Of a stretch of DNA of 64,000 nucleotides, positions 1 through 9,115 are shown piece after piece. The stretch spans positions 6,150,001-6,214,000 of the forward strand of contig NZ_CP046401.1 of assembly GCF_009762775.1 (NCBI RefSeq), given 5' to 3'. Within the stretch, counting starts at the first letter, position 1, and the number at the start of each line of letters is the position of its first letter. Under the pieces are notes generated by a model. That model was not told the origin of the DNA, ran no database searches, and saw nothing but the letters and a program-made list of their open reading frames with translations. Both the position numbers and the translations under genes were made by a program. The stretch comes from Maribellus comscasis (GTDB lineage Bacteria > Bacteroidota > Bacteroidia > Bacteroidales > Prolixibacteraceae).

Positions 1-167
<167 letters not shown>

Positions 168-194
168 TTATTTCTTTTAATTTCAGTTCCTGAT

Positions 195-1847
195 TTATTT
201 CTTTTCGGAACTGTTTTTTTCTTTGTACAGTTTTTGAATTTTATTCCAGGCCAGCACACGATTTGCCTGTGCCCATTCCTCATACATTTTTTCCATTTCA
301 TTTACCTTTTCCGGTTGTTGAGAAGCAATGTTGTGCATCTCCGACCGGTCGGTTTCCAAATCATATAATTCCCATTCGGTTTCACGTTTTTTATTCCATT
401 TTGAAACCAGTTTATATTTTCCCAGTCGTACCGCTTTATTTCCCTCATGTTCCCAGAATATGGGTTCAGTATGAATGGGTTTATTTTCACCTTTTAAAAG
501 CGGAACAAGGCTTTTCCCTGAAGTTGGCACAATTTTGTTTCCCCGATATTCCTCAGGATAAGTCGTTTGGGCAACGTCAACAAATGTGGCCATAAGATCA
601 GGCAAAAATCCGTATTCAGAAACGATTCGGCCTTCATTTTCTTTTGGAATTACTTTGGGCCAGTGCGCAATAAATGGTGTTCCTATTCCTCCCTCGTGCA
701 CCCAGTGTTTGTATTCGCGGTAGGGGGTATTTGAAGCATTTGCCCATGCACCGCCATACGACAAGAAATAGCCTTCTTTTGTATCCAGTTGCTCTGCCGG
801 TCCTCCTCCCAGTTCCCCGCCTTCAGCACAGGCGCCGTTGTCATTTAAAAAGATAATCAGCGTATTGTCTAACATATTTTGGTCTTTTAAATGACTAACA
901 AGTTTTCCTATGTTCTGATCCATTTGGTCTATCATTGCCGAATAGATAGCTCGTCGCAGATCCATTTCTTTTTTCTTTTCCTCGGGCAAAGTGTTCCAAT
1001 CGCGCCAATCCTGGGGAGACAAATCCGATTTCTCATCAATAATTCCCATCTCTTGCATTCTCTCATAGCGGGCTTCCCGCAGTTTTGTCCAGCCTTCCAT
1101 GTATTTTCCTTTGTACTTTTCAACCACTTCACGGGGCGCATTTAAAGGCCAGTGCGGTGCAGTGTAAGCCAGGTATAAAAAGAAAGGTTTCTCACTATTC
1201 TCTGTTTTTGCTTCATCAATAAACTGAATGGCATAATCGGTAAAAGCATCGGTTGTATAAAAATCGTCATCGCTAACCGAAACCGTATCGTTCATGTAAG
1301 TTATTCCCCGTGGATAAACCGGTTTAAAAAAATTGCTTGCTCCGGGAATCAACCCGTAAAACTTATCAAAACCACGTTGTAAGGGCCATTTTGATTTATC
1401 GGATATTCCGAGGTGCCATTTGCCGGTCATCAATGTAGTATAACCTGCATCTTTTAGCACTTCGGCTATTGTTACACAGTTTTTATTTAAAAAACCACGG
1501 TATTCAGGAATTCGCAAATCGTGTTGAGCAAAATCGGCGGGAGTGTTGGTCATGTGACCAATTCCGGTTTGATGCGGATAGCAACCCGTCATCAGGCTTG
1601 CACGTGTGGGACAGCAGCGTGCTCCGTTGTAAAACTGTGTAAGACGCAGCCCCTTGTTGGCCAGCGCATCTAGATTTGGAGTTTCCACTTCTCCTCCGAA
1701 ACATCCCGGATCTGAATAACCCATGTCGTCGGAGAGAATAAGAATAATATTAGGTTTTGCCGACGATTCCGTATAATTTTTGTCTTTTTTGAAATCACAC
1801 CCGCCAAACAAAATAAGCACCAAATAAAAAAATATCTGTTTATTCAT
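195..1847 (-). CDS. Arylsulfatase (S1 family), lipoprotein
   Basis: S1 sulfatase of 550 residues that would hydrolyse sulfate esters on a glycan. The N-terminus is a lipoprotein signal (FGGC, Cys17), pointing to membrane anchoring. The metal-binding block with DD at residues 40-41 is followed by the formylglycine motif C78-C-P-T-R82, where Cys78 should be converted to formylglycine by a maturation enzyme not seen in this window. GKWHLG near residue 142 and the block LNDNGACAEGGELGG near residue 336 support an active fold. The length is normal for large arylsulfatases. It lies 26 bases downstream of the GH2 gene on the same strand. The exact sulfated sugar is unknown. Confidence 0.93.
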   Translation of the reverse strand: MNKQIFFYLVLILFGGCDFKKDKNYTESSAKPNIILILSDDMGYSDPGCFGGEVETPNLDALANKGLRLTQFYNGARCCPTRASLMTGCYPHQTGIGHMTNTPADFAQHDLRIPEYRGFLNKNCVTIAEVLKDAGYTTLMTGKWHLGISDKSKWPLQRGFDKFYGLIPGASNFFKPVYPRGITYMNDTVSVSDDDFYTTDAFTDYAIQFIDEAKTENSEKPFFLYLAYTAPHWPLNAPREVVEKYKGKYMEGWTKLREARYERMQEMGIIDEKSDLSPQDWRDWNTLPEEKKKEMDLRRAIYSAMIDQMDQNIGKLVSHLKDQNMLDNTLIIFLNDNGACAEGGELGGGPAEQLDTKEGYFLSYGGAWANASNTPYREYKHWVHEGGIGTPFIAHWPKVIPKENEGRIVSEYGFLPDLMATFVDVAQTTYPEEYRGNKIVPTSGKSLVPLLKGENKPIHTEPIFWEHEGNKAVRLGKYKLVSKWNKKRETEWELYDLETDRSEMHNIASQQPEKVNEMEKMYEEWAQANRVLAWNKIQKLYKEKNSSEKK

Positions 1848-1873
1848 AACCCGACTTTTAGCTGGTTTGTCAA

Positions 1874-3715
1874 TTATTCCTGATATAATACCGAATGTAG
1901 CTCATTTAATTTATCAACAGGAATTTTAATAACTTCCCTGTCGTAGGTTATCAAACCATTTACTTCGCCTTCCACATCAGTGGTTTGTGTGTAAACTGCC
2001 GCAGAAAGTCCTTTGGTTTTTTTCATTTCAACAATCTGGTTGAATTTGTAAATATAGGCATCTAATAATTCTTTTTCTGAATGATAAGTCTGATAACCCC
2101 AGTTTCGCATCTCGGGATTCCACAAATTTGTCTCTATCGGATACCCGATTCCTCCATATTCACCAATAACAGAAGCTCTGTCTAACGAAGCAGGAGGTAT
2201 GCGTACCTCAGTCTGGTAGGTATGTATATCATAAACATCGCCACAATTTCGAAGCGCCCAACCACTCACTGCATTTACTAAACGGGTGGGATCGTAGTCT
2301 TTTACCATCTTTGCAATTCTGCAGGTAGTATACTGGCCCCAGCCCTCGTTGAAAGGCACCCACATTACAATACTTGGTGAATTGTAATGAATATCAATCA
2401 TTCTGCGAAGTTCCAGTTCAAACTGTTGCGCATCTTCATTTCGAACATTCAAATCGGGCCCGTTTGGCCTTACGTGCTGGACATGTTCCGGTCTTTCATT
2501 TCCTGTTTTTGGAATAACAACCATCCCGGAAGGCATATCCTGCCAAACCAGCATACCCAGTTTGTCGCAGTGATAAAACCAGCGGTCAGGCTCTACTTTT
2601 ATGTGTTTCCGAATCATATTGAATCCCATTTTTTTGGTCATTTCAATGTCGTATTTCATTGCTTCATCAGAAGGAGGTGTGTGTAATCCGTCGGGCCACC
2701 ACCCCTGATCAAGCGGGCCATATTGAAAAACCGGTTGGTTGTTCAGGAAAAGATATTTTGTTCCTTTGTGATTTCCCAAACTAATTTTACGCATCCCAAA
2801 ATAACTTTGTACTTCATCAATTTTTTCACCTGCCTTATTAAAAAGCTTTAAACTCAAATTGTATAAATTAGGAGCATCGGTCGACCATAATTCAGGATTT
2901 GGGATATCGATTAAGCCTGTAATATTTGCCGGAATTTCAGTTTTTGCCACTTCTTTTCCCTGAAACGAAACCACCGCCTCAACTTTGTATTCCGGTTTTA
3001 GTGATTTGTTTAATACAGGAGTTACCGCGATTGTTTTTTCATCAATATCGGGAACCAGCTTCGCCTCTTTCAAAAACGCTTCCGGAGAAACAGTTTCCAT
3101 CCAAACCGTCTGCCAGATTCCGCTTACCGGAGTATACCAGATTCCCTCCTGGGGCATCTGTTGTTTTCCCCGCGGCTGTGAGCCAAAACTCGATGGGTCA
3201 TCCACACAAACAACCAATTCCTGTTCTCCTTTTCCGGTTAAATATTCTGTAATATCAAATGAAAAACGATCATAAGCTCCTTTGTGTGCACCCACAACAG
3301 CACCATTTACAAAAACAGTGGTTGAATAATCAACGGCTTCGAAGTTCAGAATTACATTTTTCTTACTCCAGTCCGTTGGAATTTCAAAAGTTCGCTTGTA
3401 CCAAATCCGATCGTCTGGTTTTACCTCGCCCATTACTCCCGAAAGCGATGATTCCACACAGAAAGGCACTAAAATTTCGCCTTGATATTTTTTGGGTTGT
3501 GCCAGGTTCTTTTTTAAAATGGAGTAGTTCCAAAGGCCATTTAAGTTCATCCAGTCTGAACGTTCAAATTGCGGACGTGGATATTCCTGCCACACATTTT
3601 CAGGCGTAATTTCTGCTGCCCAGCGGGTTTTCATTTTTTCGCCGGCCGGTTGCCATTTTTGAGCAAATGTTGTAACAAAAGTTACCAATAATAGTGTTGT
3701 AAGTTTAAATTTCAT
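1874..3715 (-). CDS. Glycoside hydrolase family 2 enzyme (beta-galactosidase/beta-glucuronidase type)
   Basis: Exported GH2 enzyme of 613 residues with a cleavable signal peptide ending in TFAQ. The order is jelly-roll domain (about 45-215, with the typical LNGLWNY and VFVNGAVVGAHKGAYDRF-like segments), immunoglobulin-like domain (about 215-310), then a TIM barrel. The catalytic acid is Glu457 in PFNEGWGQ and the likely nucleophile is Glu519 in VIGEYGG. At this length it lacks the C-terminal domains of LacZ-type enzymes. It sits between two sulfatases in the same direction, consistent with exo-cleavage of a desulfated oligosaccharide in the periplasm. Galactosidase, glucuronidase and arabinosidase activities cannot be separated from sequence alone. 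Confidence 0.9.
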   Translation of the reverse strand: MKFKLTTLLLVTFVTTFAQKWQPAGEKMKTRWAAEITPENVWQEYPRPQFERSDWMNLNGLWNYSILKKNLAQPKKYQGEILVPFCVESSLSGVMGEVKPDDRIWYKRTFEIPTDWSKKNVILNFEAVDYSTTVFVNGAVVGAHKGAYDRFSFDITEYLTGKGEQELVVCVDDPSSFGSQPRGKQQMPQEGIWYTPVSGIWQTVWMETVSPEAFLKEAKLVPDIDEKTIAVTPVLNKSLKPEYKVEAVVSFQGKEVAKTEIPANITGLIDIPNPELWSTDAPNLYNLSLKLFNKAGEKIDEVQSYFGMRKISLGNHKGTKYLFLNNQPVFQYGPLDQGWWPDGLHTPPSDEAMKYDIEMTKKMGFNMIRKHIKVEPDRWFYHCDKLGMLVWQDMPSGMVVIPKTGNERPEHVQHVRPNGPDLNVRNEDAQQFELELRRMIDIHYNSPSIVMWVPFNEGWGQYTTCRIAKMVKDYDPTRLVNAVSGWALRNCGDVYDIHTYQTEVRIPPASLDRASVIGEYGGIGYPIETNLWNPEMRNWGYQTYHSEKELLDAYIYKFNQIVEMKKTKGLSAAVYTQTTDVEGEVNGLITYDREVIKIPVDKLNELHSVLYQE

Positions 3716-3817
3716 TTATTTTTAATTTTTTTGATTGATATTCAATTTGATTCAATACCTGATTTTTTGATTTTATTCAACAAAAAAGAAACTTTTGTAA
3801 TTTTTCCTGTAAATATT

Positions 3818-5230
3818 TCAGTTTTCAAAATGGTTCCCTTTTCGGGCATTGTTTAACTCTTCAAACGAATCAATTGCCGCACCGGGATCGCCTTGCTTTG
3901 TCATCCATTCATCCATTTTTTTTGAAAGCCTGTTTTGAATTGCTGTAAATCCCTCCCGGTTTAATAAATTATTCATTTCATTTGGGTCGCTTGTCATATC
4001 GTACAGTTCTTCAGACGGTCGTTTCTGATAACGAGTCACCAAGTCCAGTATTTTTTGATCGCCGGAAGCTTCAAAAATCCAGGACGGCCAGTATTGATTT
4101 TCCGTCATTCTGGCCATCAAATGTTTTTCGATATAAAGATTTTCGTGGGCGAGATTTTTGATATAATGATATTTCCCATCGGTGATTGAACGAATGGGGT
4201 AGGGAGGTCCCTCCGGAACGTTGTTGTGCATAAAATAAGCAAACTCACGGTGGGTATTCTTTTCACCCAGCAGCACCGGGAGAAAACTTGAGCCATCAAA
4301 GCCTGCACTGGTTTTATTATCCAGCGCATCAAGCAAGGTAGGCAGCACATCATTGTACTGGACTAGCGCATCAGTACGTGTACCACTTTTTACTTTTCCG
4401 GGCCACCGCACAATCAATCCGGTATGGACGCCATTGTTCCAGTTGGTCCATTTGCAGCCCGGAATCTGTGAACCCTGTTCAGAAGTAAAAATTACAATTG
4501 TATTGTCTTCAATACCTTCTTCCTTTAAAAGGTCAAGCGTAGTACCTATCTGCCGGTCGAGTACTTCTATTTCTGCAAGGTATTTTGTGAATTCATTGCG
4601 CATTTCTTTGGTGTCGGCAACGTACTCCGGCAAATTCAGTTTTTCAGGATCAAAATGTGAGGGATCGCCCACCGTCCAGGGAATGTGGGGAACCACCAGC
4701 GCAGTAACCAGGCAAAATGGTTGTTTTCTGTTTTTAGTTATAAAGTCCCGCAAACCTGCTGCATCGTAACCTGCTGTTTTCGAAACACAGTTGCGTTCCA
4801 CTCCATCAACCATTTCAAAAGGATAAACCTCGCGCGGGGCCGCATGTACCTTTCCGGCAATCCCAACACGGTACCCCATGTCTCCCAGATACTGGACGAT
4901 ACTTGTTGTTCCGCTACGCGCAATGGAATGGTTCCAGCAAACGCCGCTGGTGGCGGGTTGCAAACCGGTATACAATTCGGCGCGGCACGGTACACACATC
5001 GACATGGTAACAAAGGCCCGGTTAAACGTCATCCCCTGTGAAGCGAGTTTGTCGATTTGTGGTGTTTGTACATTTGTTCCACCATAAAGCGGCAAATCAC
5101 TGTAGGTACAGTCGTCGGCCATAATGATAAGAATATTGGGCTTTTTGTCCGATTCGGAAATTTGCAGTTTGGGTTGACTCCAAAGAACCGGGCAAATTAA
5201 TAGCAGAAGTAAGGTCAGGTTTAGTTTCAT
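3818..5230 (-). CDS. Sulfatase (S1 family, heparan N-sulfatase-like)
   Basis: Exported sulfatase of 470 residues with a Sec signal peptide ending near LWSQ. The metal block NILIIMADD lies at residues 32-40 and the formylglycine motif is C79-V-P-C-R83. The second variable position is Cys, so two cysteines are three residues apart in the active-site loop; C-x-P-x-R is still satisfied. GKVHAA near residue 126 replaces the usual GKWHLG, and FTSEQGSQ is the C-terminal metal-binding block. These variants resemble proteins often annotated as heparan N-sulfatase, but that name would not establish N-sulfate specificity. It lies within the minus-strand locus between the T9SS-exported hydrolase and the GH2 gene. 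Confidence 0.9.
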   Translation of the reverse strand: MKLNLTLLLLLICPVLWSQPKLQISESDKKPNILIIMADDCTYSDLPLYGGTNVQTPQIDKLASQGMTFNRAFVTMSMCVPCRAELYTGLQPATSGVCWNHSIARSGTTSIVQYLGDMGYRVGIAGKVHAAPREVYPFEMVDGVERNCVSKTAGYDAAGLRDFITKNRKQPFCLVTALVVPHIPWTVGDPSHFDPEKLNLPEYVADTKEMRNEFTKYLAEIEVLDRQIGTTLDLLKEEGIEDNTIVIFTSEQGSQIPGCKWTNWNNGVHTGLIVRWPGKVKSGTRTDALVQYNDVLPTLLDALDNKTSAGFDGSSFLPVLLGEKNTHREFAYFMHNNVPEGPPYPIRSITDGKYHYIKNLAHENLYIEKHLMARMTENQYWPSWIFEASGDQKILDLVTRYQKRPSEELYDMTSDPNEMNNLLNREGFTAIQNRLSKKMDEWMTKQGDPGAAIDSFEELNNARKGNHFEN

Positions 5231-5365
5231 CTTTTAATATTTCGAGTGTTCGATGTAAAAATATTCATTTTTGACGGATACAAGGAGACAAAACACCAAT
5301 GAAAAGAAGAGTCGACCTTCGTATGTGGTTATGTTTGTTTTTTGTTAAGTTGAGCATTATTCCCT

Positions 5366-7441
5366 TTAATTTGCCAAAATCAAACACTCGGACCAGGCTT
5401 TTTCTTCGGTAAAAACCTTTATAAAATACATTCCTTTTGTCAGGTAGTCCAGATTAATCAGACCCGATTGTACAGGTTGTAAAGCTGTCATTGCCCTTCC
5501 GTTTAAATCGAACAACCGGAATTGTCCCTGTTTTTCCACTACTTTGCTGGAAAACCTGATGCTACTGGATGTGGGATTCGGAAAGAAAAGATTAAAATCC
5601 GATGGTTGAGCAACAGCAGTGACGGCCGTTAGCTGGTCGTCAAAACTTTGTGTTATGCCCTTACTCATGATCGATTTGATCTGGTTTGGGCAGAGAACTT
5701 CCCTGGTCCAAAAAAGTTCGTCGATGCTTCCGTAAAGAAAGGCCCTTTCTTCCGTTTTAAAAGCACCCAACACAAATGGTCCGAGCGATTGTTCTGTGCC
5801 AAAATCGGCAATTCCTTTTAATTCTCCATTTACATAAATGCTCTTCATCCCTTTTTCGGCGTCGTGAACAACAGCGATGTGGTACCAGGTTTCGGGATTA
5901 ATTACATCAAAACTTTGTGCCCTGATTCCACTTTCGAAAGAAGCAGGCATATCGCCATTTAAAATTTCCATCATTATCCTTCCGGGTGGTGTACCTCCGG
6001 CGGGGTCTTTTTGATGAAGGATGGTCATTCCGGCATTGGCAACATCGGTTGATTGATCCATTTTTACCCAAACCCCAAGCGTACTGTTTTCTGCGCCTGC
6101 ATTTATTAGCGCATCCTGTAGAGTTACATATGCTGTATTGTTAAAATTTAGTGCTTTCCCGAATTTACCATCAGTATAGGTCTCAGTACCCTTTGTTAAA
6201 TTGAATATAACATTTTCGGGTGATGCATCTGTCAGGTTTTCATCAAAATTAAACTCCATAAAAATTTTTGTCGGATCAGGAGGTAAAGTGGGGTTATTCT
6301 CTCCTGTTTCAACTTCCTGAATTTTATGAAAATCATCGATAAAGGCATAATTAAACTGGTTTTCTCCGGTTTCCGGATCATCTTCGATGGTGGTTGCAGC
6401 AATTAGATTATTAAGGAGCCAGGGCATTGTATTTCCATCGAAGTTTGGCCCCCAGCTGATTTGGTAGGAATAAGTAGCTATATTGAACGATTCATACTGC
6501 GTCAGGAGTTCGTACACTTCCCACAGATAGTGTTTTCTGTCCTCAAACCACGGACATCCGCTCAAAAAGTCGTCCCATTCTTCTTTGGGGCGGCGTTCGT
6601 TTAAGGCATAGAAAATATATTGATGCACCAGCATATCAGCCGAATAATTGTATTTCGAAGCAAATTCAGAAGGAATAAGATCCCGGGTATGATCCTGCCA
6701 CCAAAAAACCAGCGAGAATTCAGTCATCAATATTTTCTGGTCGTCTCTTATCCTGGCATCTGCATAGCTGTACATCGAAACAATGTCGTTATTGTTTTTG
6801 TGGTGAATATGTAAATCAATTCCCTCAATCCACGGTGTTTCTTTTACAAAATTCAACATTTGAAGCACACCTTCCGTATCGCGGTAGAAATCGTATAACC
6901 TGTTAAAAGCTCCAAAATAGATTGGAATGTCTGCTTTTCCGGTTTTGTATTCTTGAACCCGATTACACATGAATTGGTAAAACGGCGCCAACCTTGTGTT
7001 TCGTTCCAGGTCGTTCATCGATTCGATAAAGGGCTCGTTACCCACCACAATAATGTCGATTTTTTCCCAAACACGATCCAGAACGCGCTGGAGAAATTCA
7101 TTATATGCGACAATTTCTGCACTTGTTGTATCAGGATAAGATTGGTTATGAAAATTCCATTTGATGTTGAGAATAGTTTTGTACCCGGCATTTTTCAGGT
7201 TTAAAAAGTCCTCGAGTTGATCGTCTACATCAGTTAAGCTACTCTGATCTTCATAATACTGGAAAAACTCAAAAAAGCCCCTTACCCAGGTGGTTTTTGT
7301 TCGGCCCAATTTGTCGACATCCTCTGCATGAAACAGCGATTCGTTAAAGTTTATACCCATCTCCTGTGCATTTATCCATGAGAATGTAAACATCAGGCAA
7401 AGTGCAAAAATCCCTTTTATAACTATATTTTTATATTTCAT
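5366..7441 (-). CDS. Secreted clan GH-A-like glycoside hydrolase with LamG domain and type IX sorting tail
   Basis: Protein of 691 residues with three parts after a signal peptide (ends SWINAQ). Residues about 28-370 look like a TIM-barrel hydrolase of clan GH-A: VVGNEPF supplies a candidate acid/base Glu136 and LMTEFS a candidate nucleophile Glu241. I cannot place it in a numbered family. Residues about 395-600 form a LamG/concanavalin-like domain (FNFDENLTDAS, LGVWVKM, WYHIAVVHD, SIYVNG), probably for glycan binding. The last 75 residues, from LFFPNPTSSS, are a type A Por sorting domain that directs export by the type IX secretion system. The enzyme is therefore expected on the cell surface or outside, and may be the endo-acting member of this locus. 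It follows the SusD gene. Confidence 0.8.
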   Translation of the reverse strand: MKYKNIVIKGIFALCLMFTFSWINAQEMGINFNESLFHAEDVDKLGRTKTTWVRGFFEFFQYYEDQSSLTDVDDQLEDFLNLKNAGYKTILNIKWNFHNQSYPDTTSAEIVAYNEFLQRVLDRVWEKIDIIVVGNEPFIESMNDLERNTRLAPFYQFMCNRVQEYKTGKADIPIYFGAFNRLYDFYRDTEGVLQMLNFVKETPWIEGIDLHIHHKNNNDIVSMYSYADARIRDDQKILMTEFSLVFWWQDHTRDLIPSEFASKYNYSADMLVHQYIFYALNERRPKEEWDDFLSGCPWFEDRKHYLWEVYELLTQYESFNIATYSYQISWGPNFDGNTMPWLLNNLIAATTIEDDPETGENQFNYAFIDDFHKIQEVETGENNPTLPPDPTKIFMEFNFDENLTDASPENVIFNLTKGTETYTDGKFGKALNFNNTAYVTLQDALINAGAENSTLGVWVKMDQSTDVANAGMTILHQKDPAGGTPPGRIMMEILNGDMPASFESGIRAQSFDVINPETWYHIAVVHDAEKGMKSIYVNGELKGIADFGTEQSLGPFVLGAFKTEERAFLYGSIDELFWTREVLCPNQIKSIMSKGITQSFDDQLTAVTAVAQPSDFNLFFPNPTSSSIRFSSKVVEKQGQFRLFDLNGRAMTALQPVQSGLINLDYLTKGMYFIKVFTEEKAWSECLILAN

Positions 7442-7556
7442 AGCGTTTGATTTATTTTTTTTTCGGCTTCGTCAAATCTTGTTTATATATCTCTGTGTAG
7501 ATGGTAAATAGATAATAATCAACTACTGATTAACCCGAACCATTCAACCAGAATAA

Positions 7557-7591
7557 GCAGGGCTGCATTTGTTTTTCCAATGCAGCCCTGC
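7557..7591 (-). terminator. Hairpin after the SusD gene
   Basis: There is a perfect 13-bp stem (7557-7569 with 7579-7591, GCAGGGCTGCATT and its complement) and a 9-base loop. It begins 20 bases after the SusD stop codon on the minus strand. The U-tract beyond it is weak (TTATTC). It may partly attenuate transcription or protect the 3' end of the SusC/SusD message, which would keep the transporter pair more abundant than the downstream enzymes. Confidence 0.6.
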
Positions 7592-7610
7592 TAACAAACT
7601 AAACCAATTG

Positions 7611-9104
7611 TTAATATCCTTCTCTCTGGTCCAGTGCCGGATTGGCATCTACTTCTGCCAAAGGATAAGGGAAATAAACCTGTTCCGGCGAGGTGGTTAA
7701 ACCACGTTCTTCCGCATATTCCAAAAATTTACCGTGGCGGATAAGATCTTCTCTGCGTTTTCCTTCCGAGAAAAATTCCCATCCACGTTCGTCCAGAATC
7801 AGATCTCTGAAATTGTTTTGGTCGCCAACATCGGCTAAGGAATAGGGAGTTACACCTGCCCTGTTGCGTATTTCATTTATCAGATTTACAGCTTCCTGGG
7901 TAGGGCCGTTTAATTCATTCAGTGCTTCCGCACGACACAGCAAAATGTCGGCATAACGAATGTAAGGTATGTCGCAACCGCTAAAATTCCCGGTCTGGTT
8001 GTTATCAAAATACTTCAGGCTTCGGCTGTTGTCGGTATTTGCTGTTCTTAAATTAACAAGGTTACCCCCTGCGTTGTAATACGTCTCCACAATAGCTTGT
8101 TTCCGTGCATCATTCGGATCAAAAGAATCTACAAATCCATCACGTAAACTAAATTGCGTGGGCCAGTTGGCCATACTTGTTGTCCACTCAAACTCGGGAA
8201 TATTATCTGCAGTTCTGAATCCGGGAGGGAAAGCTCCGTTTTGATAGTCGTTGTTGTAACCGCCGCTTTCATTTCTTAATGACCATGTTACGATCATCTC
8301 CTTGTTTGCAGGATTGGTCTGAGGTTCATTTTCAACAAAAAAGGCAGCTCGGTAATCCGGAAACAATTCATAATAATTTAAGTCCATCAGTGCCTGCGTT
8401 GCATCCGGAACTTTGCTCCACTGTTTGGTATTCATCAGAAATTTTGTCAGCGTAGCATAGGCATGTCCTTTGGTCGCTCTTCCAACCTGAGTTTGCTCTG
8501 ATGGTGCTAACAAATCCCGGGCAACCGCATTCAATTCTGTTTCAACAAAATCAAGAAATTCCTGTTCGGTTGGAAGTCCAAGCTCTTTTGGTTGAATGGT
8601 TAGATCGCTTGTTGTCCGGAGTGGCACCGGTCCAAAATATTTGTACATAAAAACATATTCGTAGGCACGGATAAACCTTGCTTCTGCTACCACCATTTTT
8701 TTGAAATCCTCATCAACTGCTGAGTCATCGATGTTATCGAGTAGTGTATTTGCATTTCGGATAGCTGTATACGGGCGAGACCAGAGTAAACCCTCAAGGT
8801 GATTGGTCGATGCATCCCAGTTGAAATCCATAAATGGTTTCATTTCCCGTTCCACGGCGCCAATACGCACCCTGCCCATGTCGGTAGTTACCTCGTTAAT
8901 CAGAATTTCTGTTCGAACGCCGGAACCCGGTGTGTAGTTATTGTAGGCAGAAAATAATAATGCTTCTATTCCGTCTTCATTCTGCAAAGCGTTAGCCGGA
9001 GCAAATTCAGCTACAGGATATAATTCGAGTTGGTCTTCACAGGATACAATTGCCATCAAAAGTAGCAAGGTTCCAACTATCTGTTTTACTATTTTATTTT
9101 TCAT
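7611..9104 (-). CDS. SusD/RagB-family glycan-binding lipoprotein
   Basis: Surface glycan-binding partner of the SusC protein encoded immediately upstream. The chosen start, ATG at 9104, gives a clean lipoprotein signal (MKNKIVKQ, hydrophobic core, IVSC). An ATG nine bases upstream at 9113 would add Met-Asp-Asp, which is unusual before a signal peptide. The family's TPR-like helical organisation is visible: WSRPYTAIRNANTLLDNI, the EARFIRAYEYVFMYKYFGPVP block, and the C-terminal IPYIRYADILLCRAEALNEL followed by INEIRNRAG and DERGWEFFSEGKRREDLIRHG. The length of 497 residues is typical. It should act as a lid on the SusC barrel at the outer membrane. Confidence 0.95.
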   Translation of the reverse strand: MKNKIVKQIVGTLLLLMAIVSCEDQLELYPVAEFAPANALQNEDGIEALLFSAYNNYTPGSGVRTEILINEVTTDMGRVRIGAVEREMKPFMDFNWDASTNHLEGLLWSRPYTAIRNANTLLDNIDDSAVDEDFKKMVVAEARFIRAYEYVFMYKYFGPVPLRTTSDLTIQPKELGLPTEQEFLDFVETELNAVARDLLAPSEQTQVGRATKGHAYATLTKFLMNTKQWSKVPDATQALMDLNYYELFPDYRAAFFVENEPQTNPANKEMIVTWSLRNESGGYNNDYQNGAFPPGFRTADNIPEFEWTTSMANWPTQFSLRDGFVDSFDPNDARKQAIVETYYNAGGNLVNLRTANTDNSRSLKYFDNNQTGNFSGCDIPYIRYADILLCRAEALNELNGPTQEAVNLINEIRNRAGVTPYSLADVGDQNNFRDLILDERGWEFFSEGKRREDLIRHGKFLEYAEERGLTTSPEQVYFPYPLAEVDANPALDQREGY

Positions 9105-9115
9105 GTCATCCATTT

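Noticed and set aside
5299..5412. Small plus-strand frame of about 37 codons beginning MKRRVDLRMWLCLFF
   Set aside because: It overlaps the 3' end of the minus-strand clan GH-A gene and has no supporting feature.
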